From Solen grandis (Eukaryota > Mollusca > Bivalvia > Adapedonta > Solenidae), in contig CM037782.1 of assembly GCA_021229015.1 (NCBI GenBank), positions 61,104,387 to 61,168,386 on the forward strand: a stretch of 64,000 nt of DNA. The letters run 5' to 3'. The notes beneath the pieces were generated by a model. That model did not search any database, was not told the origin of the DNA, and was given only the letters and a program-made list of their open reading frames with translations. The position numbers and the translations under genes were made by a program. Below, piece after piece: positions 57,799 to 64,000 of this stretch; the stretch's first letter is position 1, and every line of letters starts with the position of its first letter.

Positions 57799-59174
57799 GT
57801 ACATACTATGTTAAAACATTGAATACACTCACCTAGTGAGTCCTCTTGTCAGAGCTTCTACTCATGGCTCATAATTATTTGACTTCATATTTTTAATAAA
57901 TACCATATATGAGTCAATATCAAATTTCGTCTAAATTGCTGTCTTTCTAGAATTTTGCAATGAAAACTGTACAAAAAGCTGCATTTTACGGTGCCAACAG
58001 ACAAAGATTGTTAAGTTCTTTGTAAATCATGTATACATTTGCTTCATAATACATTTGGAGTTGTTTCCCACCCATTTTATTACCCCTCATTGACCATAAT
58101 TGGACTGTCCCTCATCAGTGTCGCTCATATACTCTGATTCATAATAGGTAGAAAATGCATTACAGCTACTAAAGTCTGCTGAGGTTTCATTGACTAAGGT
58201 CTTATTTACACAATAAAAGCGTAACTTTAATTTCTCTTGTAACATTTGCTACTGATTTCGTTAAAAATTTAACTGTCCCCAGGATAAGTGTCACTCCTGT
58301 AACAAAGATGTACAAATGCAAAATAATAACTGATCCCCCAAGTCTTTTGAAAGTGATCTCCCTTAAAACACTTTATCAACTTCCTGTTGTACAAGTGGAA
58401 AAGGCGGCATTTTGAAAAACTTTGAAAGAAGATGCATCTGATGCCAGAAAAGCAAGTACATACTATGCATAATTTTTTATCGGGTCACATCTGTTACACT
58501 TTTATCTATTTTTTCAACAGATATTGTATTAATATGTTTGTGCAATTGATTCAGAAAAGTTGTGTATTTTGTATAAAAAGTGTTTACCCCAACTAGTGAG
58601 ACTTCATGTGGTTTGAAATAGGTTTTTATCACAAATATATCACTCCCGTAACAGTCACTCCCGTAACATGCTTTTTTGTAACAGGAGTGACTACAATTGT
58701 TACAGGTGTGACTTTTTCGTCATTTTAGCAGATATTTATATTGTATAATGACAAACTTGTTGATGTTTTGTGCTATTCTAGCTGTTGGGATATCATTTTT
58801 ATATTAAGTGTATGTTATCCTCAGCTATATGTGCATGGGATCCAGAGAACCAATAAATTGATTTATTACTGTTACAGGAGTGACTGTTACATGTAACAGT
58901 AGTGACATTTCTTTGTTTACAAAAACATACTTGAAATGTATGTTAGATTAGAATATGAAATAAGACTCCTACTAATTCTCTATAACTTTAACCATTTCAT
59001 ACATATTTTGCATTTTATCTTAAGTCATGGAACCAACCTTTGGTGAAATTTGTTACAGGTGTGACAGGGCATTGTTACAGGCGTGACTTGTCTATTCATT
59101 TTTCAGTTCATTTGCTTACCCTCATGTGGGGGTTTGTTTGCATATGGTTCAACTAAGAGAACAGCTGAATTAAG

Positions 59175-59549
59175 ATGGTACTTCATGAAAAAATGTACCT
59201 AGACAATGATTTCCTGTCACAAGGACTTGATGAAAAAGAAGGGGTAATTACCTCGCAAACAATATGCACAATACTCAAAATAACTTTGAATGATAACTTA
59301 ATAAAAACAATTTATGAAATAGAAGTTATGAAAATAAGGGCAAATGGAAACTTCATGGGTATTTGGCAAATGCATTCATTAGCAAGTGTACTGAAATTGG
59401 TTTTTTTTCTTCAGTTTATCCAAAGCTTAAGGATGACCAACTGTCTGAAGAAATTTGAACAGGTTAATTCTTCCAAAACAGGTCAGGTGCAGCAATGCCC
59501 CAGTCTTAATAATGTGGACAAGTACCAGAGATTATGTGGTAGAAAGTAA
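59175..59549 (+). CDS. Unrecognised 124-codon ORF, doubtful
   Basis: The frame starts at an ATG (MVLHEKMYLDNDFLSQGLDE) and reads through a Lys/Ile/Asn-rich sequence with one hydrophobic stretch (VLKLVFFLQFI). It ends at TAA after YQRLCGRK. No domain, repeat or signal peptide is recognised. It is the longest non-repeat, non-transposon frame in the region, but AT-rich DNA of this length can produce it by chance. It lies inside an intron of the zinc-ribbon gene. Confidence 0.2.
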   Translation: MVLHEKMYLDNDFLSQGLDEKEGVITSQTICTILKITLNDNLIKTIYEIEVMKIRANGNFMGIWQMHSLASVLKLVFFLQFIQSLRMTNCLKKFEQVNSSKTGQVQQCPSLNNVDKYQRLCGRK

Positions 59550-59689
59550 TTGGGTTCCAATTCACTTCATTGTACTTCTGCCTGTGGAAGTACATGTAGA
59601 CGAAACTAACAATAAAGTAGGGTGACAGGAATGTAAAACTGATGTGAGGTTTGAGACTGTGAGCTTGGAGGAGCCTACAAGCATTGGGA

Positions 59690-60585
59690 CAGAGGAGAGT
59701 AAGAGTGAGGGGGCTGAGCTTAGTAATGTAATAGGGATTTGAGGAAAGTAAGAGTGTGGGGGCATGGAGAAAAAGAGATAAGTAATATGGGGGAGGAAGG
59801 AATAATGGGGGAGAGAGAGAGAAGTAAGGGCAACAGGCAGAAACTCAAAGGGACAAAGAAAATAAAGAAACAGGGGGACAAGGAGATTAAGAATGAGGTG
59901 GCAGAGGAATTAAAGTCAGGCGACCAAAGAGTTTGAAAAGAAAAGAAAGAGTCAGGGAACGAAGGTGAATAAAGTGAGTGGCTAAAGAGGAGGAAGAGTC
60001 GGGGGGCGGGGGGGAAAAGGGGCCGAGGTCAGTAAGGGTCATGAGGCCGATGTCAGTAAGACTCAGGGGACCGAGGAGAAAAAGAGTCAAGGGGCCAAGA
60101 TCAATAAGAGTCATGGGGCTGAGGTAAGACTGAGGAGAATGTGTCAGGGGGTCAAGGAGGCTAAGAGTAGGGGATGAAGTCAGTAAGAGTCATGGGGCCG
60201 AGGAGGCTAAGAGTCAGGGGGTGGAAGTCAGTAAGAGTCATGGGGCGAGGAGAATAAGAGTCAGGGGGTGGAAGTCAGTAAGAGTCATGGGGCCGAGGAG
60301 GCTAAGAGTCAGGGGGTGGAAGTCAGTAAGAGTCATGGGACTGAGGAGAATAAGAGTCAGGGGGCCAAGGAGGCTAAGAGTCAGGGGTGGAAGTCAGTAA
60401 GTCATGGGGCTGAGGAGAATAAGAGTCAGGGGGCCCAGGAGGCTAAGAGTCAGAAAGCCACAGAGAGTAAAAGTCCTTGGGCTGGGAAAAGTAAGAGTCA
60501 AGGGGTCAAGATCAGTGAGAGTCATGGGGCTGAGGTAAGAGTCAGGGCTGAGGTCAGTAAGAGTCAGGGGTCCAGGAGACTAATA
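59690..60585 (+). repeat. Purine-rich minisatellite (GAGTCAGGGGG type)
   Basis: Irregular units of about 30-36 bp alternate AAGAGTCAGGGGG, TGGAAGTCAGTAAGAGTCAT and GGGGCCGAGGAG. Order is highest at 60170-60585. The left part is degenerate purine-rich sequence. The 106-residue frame at 60268-60588 reads SKSHGAEEAKSQG-type repeats and is a by-product. Strand asymmetry in G makes it a candidate for R-loop or G-quadruplex formation. Confidence 0.75.
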
Positions 60586-60973
60586 TGAACATACCAGAAC
60601 CAGCACTCTGTGTTGGTAAGTATGTAGTTAAAAGATACAAGAATAGACTTTATCCAGGACTAGTGTTTGACTCTGGTGTTGATGATCTATTTGTACAGTG
60701 CATGTACCAGGTTGGTAGAAAGAATACCAGCTACTTTTTTTGGCCCCCAAAAATTGCATGACAGGTGCTGGTATGACTACAGTAACATATCCTTGATACT
60801 AGAGCAAGTTAAGATTCAGTAATCATCTTCTCATTACACAGTGAGTGAAAGCCTCTAGCGATCCTTGTCTGAATTTCAGACTTCATAATTCCTGATGACA
60901 GTTTCCATTTTATTTGATACTTGAACCCATTCTCTTTTGTAGTGGTCCAGTAAATACTTTGTGACTACATATA

Positions 60974-61299
60974 CAGTAAACCCTCATCTAACCTGCATTG
61001 ATTAAACCTGCTGCCTCGTTATACCCGTAAAAATATTTTTACAAAATGTATAAAGCTCTGAAATGACTTTTAAATAAGTATCTGAAACAGATACTTAAGA
61101 CAGGTGAGCGCTTAAAACAGAAACATAGAATGATATAGAAGTGCAGAAAACTCACAAGGAGCTGCCTGCACCTCTTGTTTCCTGCATTAAGTCTAATGTT
61201 AATGCTTTTTCAAAATTAGCCATATGAATCCTTTCATATTTGAACTCATTATAAACATATGTTCATAACAAACACTGTCGGTGTAACAAGGGTTCACTG
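60974..61299. mobile_element. Small pogo-like element
   Basis: Left TA|CAGTAAACCCT and right AGGGTTCACTG|TTA form a 10-of-11 inverted pair. The interior lacks ORFs. It resembles the element at 29204-30239 but is shorter and the right TA is not exact. Confidence 0.4.
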
Positions 61300-62579
61300 T
61301 TAAGGTATAAGAACTCCGGACGCTGGCATGTGGATTCTAACACAGGTTTCTTAAAACACTTGGATGTTAAGAATTTTAAGATGTTTGTCTTTCTGCTATA
61401 TAATTTACCTATTTGAACACAAAGGTGCAGATGTAAACCAATTTTATGCCGATTACCGATATAGCAGTTCTTTTTTAAAATTGCAAACAGTTTCTCACAT
61501 ATGTAAGACCTGATATTGGTTCCAGCCAATTTGTCTTTAAATTTATTATATTAACAATGGTACCCTGTTCCCCAGCAACTGCATATCCGGGACCCAACTG
61601 CCAAAGTTAAACCTTGAAAAACATTTTCTCTTGTGCAAGCAGGTTCAAGAGCTTGGATCAACTTGTTGATTAACTCATTGTAAGCACTGGTTTAAATCAT
61701 TAAATGATGTCATTTGTACAATTTTCATCATTTAAAGTTCTGCTAAATAACTGTTAAACTTTGAAGGTGACGGTGGTCATTGTTTAATATGTCACTTCTA
61801 TAACATTTGGTCTTTCCTGTAACGAAATTGTGAGATACTGAAGTGTTTAAGAACCTTTCATTATATGAAACAACATTTTCTTATTCAAATGTAATCTTTA
61901 AATGCAGTTGTTGACTTTACAACACTAAATGAACACCAATAGATAACTTTCCTGATCAATTTGTCCTTACTGTAACATTTTATGTCACTCATGTAACGAG
62001 TGAGTCCTACCTGTAACAACCACTATATTACAGAATAAAATTAAAGAGTAATCACCATCTTAAACAAAAAATGTGGAAGTTTGACACATTGCCATTGTCC
62101 TAGGCACCACATAACATGAGAATGATGTATTTGCTTGTAAATATGTAATAGCTGAATATTTTACCTGCCAAAAAGCCTCAAAAATTCATTTGCAGTTGTA
62201 GAAATACATATAATTTACATTTTATGACTTTTTTTTTATTTCTTGCATAATATCAGCAAATAATCATTACTTTAATATGCCAACAAAGTATTAATAAGAT
62301 TTCTTAAATAGTAAGAGAATTAAGCTGGATATAAAAATTGTTACAGGAAGGACTCAACCACCGACACACTGCATTTCAAGCTAGTTTTTGTTTAAACTGT
62401 TGCTTATTTAGGTGGCATATTCAAGTTCCACACTCTGTTTGGTTCCTAAAGTTCATATAGTTAATGAAAGTTTGAATTGATAGCAGTCAGATTTTTACTT
62501 TTACTCAAATCAGATTTAGACGAAAATTGATAATGACTCATATATCAGGGACAGTTACACCAGTCATTTCCTTACCAAT

Positions 62580-62945
62580 TCCAGTGGCTATGTGGATAGA
62601 GCTATTGTCCTGTAATTGGGAGGTTGTGGATTTGATTTCTAGGTATGAAATAAAAAAAGTTGTTAGAATGGTTCGTTTATATCATCCACTGAAAGCCAGA
62701 AGGGCTCAACAGTATATATAAAAAGAAGCTGATGAGCCCCTCTGACTTTCAGTATATATCTCCTTTGCTTGGTGCTCAACTTGAGTGGTATTTTAGGACT
62801 GGTTGGCCCTGTATCAGGATAACGTAATTGGGTATGGTATCATACCAGTTGTCCTCAGCATGATATGGCAGTGAGGCAGCACTATACCTGTCTTGTGTAG
62901 ACAAATTTCCCATTGGACTGAATTATTGTTGGTGAAACCTTAACC
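62580..62945 (+). mobile_element. SINE S1 interrupted by a foldback insertion
   Basis: The tRNA-like head (CAGTGGCTATGTGGATAGAG; GGATTTGATTTC as B box) and the S1 body (CTCCTTTGCTTGGTGCTCAA, GGTATGGTATCATACCAGTT, GAGGCAGCACTATA) are separated by about 100 bp. The separating piece contains CTGAAAGCCAGAAGGGCTCA paired with TGAGCCCCTCTGACTTTCAG (about 62690-62751), a mini foldback element. Confidence 0.7.
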
Positions 62946-63190
62946 CTTTACCTCGTGAATATTCATGCACAAATTTATGACTTGATGAATAGTTATTAAC
63001 TGAACTTAAAATGTGTATGAAATCATGAATTTTCCTTTGCCACATGGACTGTGTAGATATTGAGCAACAATATCGTATGAGCTAACAGAGGATATCCTGA
63101 CCAGACAGCTCCTATGAGCTGTCTGATCCGGATCTGCTCTGTTTGCCAATGCACCAAAGTGAGCAAGTCTATATGAAGTAAAGGGGTAAA
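62939..63190. mobile_element. MITE related to family M by its ends
   Basis: Left TTAACCCTTTACCTC and right AAGTAAAGGGGTAA are inverted. The right part keeps AGTCTATATGA, as in family M. The centre differs and holds the perfect hairpin AGACAGCTC-CTAT-GAGCTGTCT (63103-63124). Confidence 0.65.
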
Positions 63191-63438
63191 CCCCAGTGAA
63201 CAAAAAAAACAACACCTTTATCTTGACATCTGAACACTTGTGCATTTTCTGTTCTTTTATGTTAATAACCTGTATAAAAATCTCAAAATTAACTTTCAGC
63301 AGGTTTTATCTTCTGACAAAGTATATGTATTTGTGTAGTGAAGCACATACCTGTAAGTGATCAATAACAAAGTATAAATATCATTTATAACAGAAAATGA
63401 TACCACATAATGTTAACTGGTGGTATCATAACTTATAG

Positions 63439-63678
63439 AGAAAGGCCACATCTGGCTCAGCAGAAAGCCTGTTTCAAGGGCACACTCAAGAGGAAGTCGG
63501 ATCTGATTGGCTGACACAGGTCATCCCATGCAAGCAGCAGTTCTTCCCCCAGATTAAAGATGAGCTGATGTACTTCCGTCAGGGCCATGAGCTGTATGTG
63601 AAGGCCGTGGAACGCCGCAGTATCTTCCCCATCGACCCCCACAAGAACCAGCCCTGGCACATGTACCCCAACCTCAGG
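63439..63678 (+). CDS. PHIP/BRWD-type cryptic Tudor domain, N-terminal exon
   Basis: A 240-bp exon (acceptor AACTTATAG, donor GTAGGT) of 80 codons, phase 0 in and out. After a Ser/Gln-rich start it reads SDWLTQVIPCKQQFFPQIKD, then ELMYFRQGHELYVKAVERRS and a PW motif (KNQPWHMYPNLR). This is the entry to the region between the WD40 repeats and bromodomains of PHIP, BRWD1 and BRWD3. There GDEVxYFRQGHExYxxAV begins a Tudor-like fold that reads methylated histone H3 lysine 4. The rest (VKIVG... and the bromodomains) would lie beyond the window. No WD40 exon is seen upstream in 16 kb. Phase links it to the zinc-ribbon exons, so either this is a PHIP-like protein with a zinc-ribbon N-terminus or two genes overlap. 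Confidence 0.85.
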
Positions 63679-64000
63679 GTAGGTTTTGAACTTCATGGGC
63701 TTGATTGATGGAAATCATACTGTCTGTCATCGTGTTCTCAGGAACAAAAACATGATTTTCATACTCAGACTGTATCCATAGTAACAGTAAATGTTTTAGA
63801 TTGATGACATGTTGGTGGAAAGGTTATGGAGTTAAAATTAAGAAAAAAAGTTTTAATTGTTGTAATCAAAGATGAACATATTTTTAACCAGGTTTTCTAA
63901 AGGAAAAACCTGGTTATTAGTTGGGTGAGGTTTGCGGAAACATGTCTGAAACTAAAAGTCCTACAGATTAGATGTTTTGTGTAAAGCATTAAGCAGGTGC
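63679..64000 (+). other. Intron at window edge
   Basis: AT-rich sequence after the PHIP/BRWD-type exon. Near 63890-63930 a short repeat, ACCAGGTTTTCTAAAGGAAA followed by AACCTGGTTATTA, forms a hairpin. No further exon is visible before the end. Confidence 0.5.

Larger units (their letters stand above)
58290..62353. repeat. Cluster of a dispersed 14-bp motif GTTACAGGNGTGAC
   Basis: Direct-strand copies are at 58678, 58699, 58871, 58893, 59052, 59073 and 62340. Inverse copies (GTCACTCCTGTAAC type) are at about 58290, 58484, 58640, 58654, 61791, 61810, 61963, 61984 and 62004. Core matches range from exact to about 11 of 14. The copies are separated by unrelated AT-rich sequence of variable length. 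This is not a simple tandem array and not a known element to me. It lies in the intron between exons 3 and 4 of the zinc-ribbon gene. Confidence 0.65.

Noticed and set aside
60268..60588. 106-codon ORF with SKSHGAEEAKSQG repeats
   Set aside because: It is a translation of the purine-rich minisatellite with no splice or domain support.

Overview
The window looks like AT-rich, repeat-dense nuclear DNA from a marine bivalve mollusc. The grounds are GT-AG introns of several kb, animal-type genes (RPUSD1-like, RTF2-like, PHIP/BRWD-like), and dispersed elements opening with TTTTTAGCTCACCTGAG, a repeat type I associate with bivalve genomes. Only a few percent of the window is host exon, and there is no sign of bacterial or organellar DNA. 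One 100-N assembly gap lies at 28701-28800.

Host genes. (1) A single RTF2-like exon lies on + at 21998-22092. (2) The 5' part of an RPUSD1-like RNA pseudouridine synthase lies on -, with three phase-compatible exons (33442-33656, 31519-31642, 30443-30647). Its last conserved block would lie towards or across the gap. (3) A + strand gene starts at 46805 with a double zinc ribbon. It has phase-compatible exons at 53724-53805, 57690-57798 and 63439-63678, and the last one carries the start of a PHIP/BRWD-type cryptic Tudor domain, so the gene runs off the right edge.

Mobile DNA. At least six families share one architecture: a T-rich 5' end, a subterminal inverted repeat, internal tandem monomers of about 145-170 bp, and a 3' end in CTTGTT, usually after a short stem-loop. 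This resembles non-autonomous Helentron (HINE) elements. Three of them are joined head to tail at 14.3-18.1 kb. Other elements are TTAA-type MITEs, pogo/Tigger-like elements with CAGT termini, a Tc1 relic, a mariner relic, a 5'-truncated Ty3/gypsy copy with a 3' LTR, tRNA-derived SINEs, and two miniature LTR retrotransposons.

Most notable: (a) a small LTR element at 2341-2742, and a solo copy at 33680-33822 next to the RPUSD1 start codon, whose LTRs contain a tRNA-like Pol III promoter region; a second solo-LTR-like unit of the same design at 35000-35135 has a 4-bp target duplication. (b) A 1.6-kb element at 49367-50973 with TTAA duplications and about 145-bp terminal inverted repeats carries an ORF that resembles the P2X7 C-terminal (ballast) domain. 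(c) A dispersed 14-bp motif, GTTACAGGNGTGAC, recurs about 16 times on both strands at 58.3-62.4 kb. (d) A 42-bp minisatellite of about 56 copies lies in an intron and is open on both strands.
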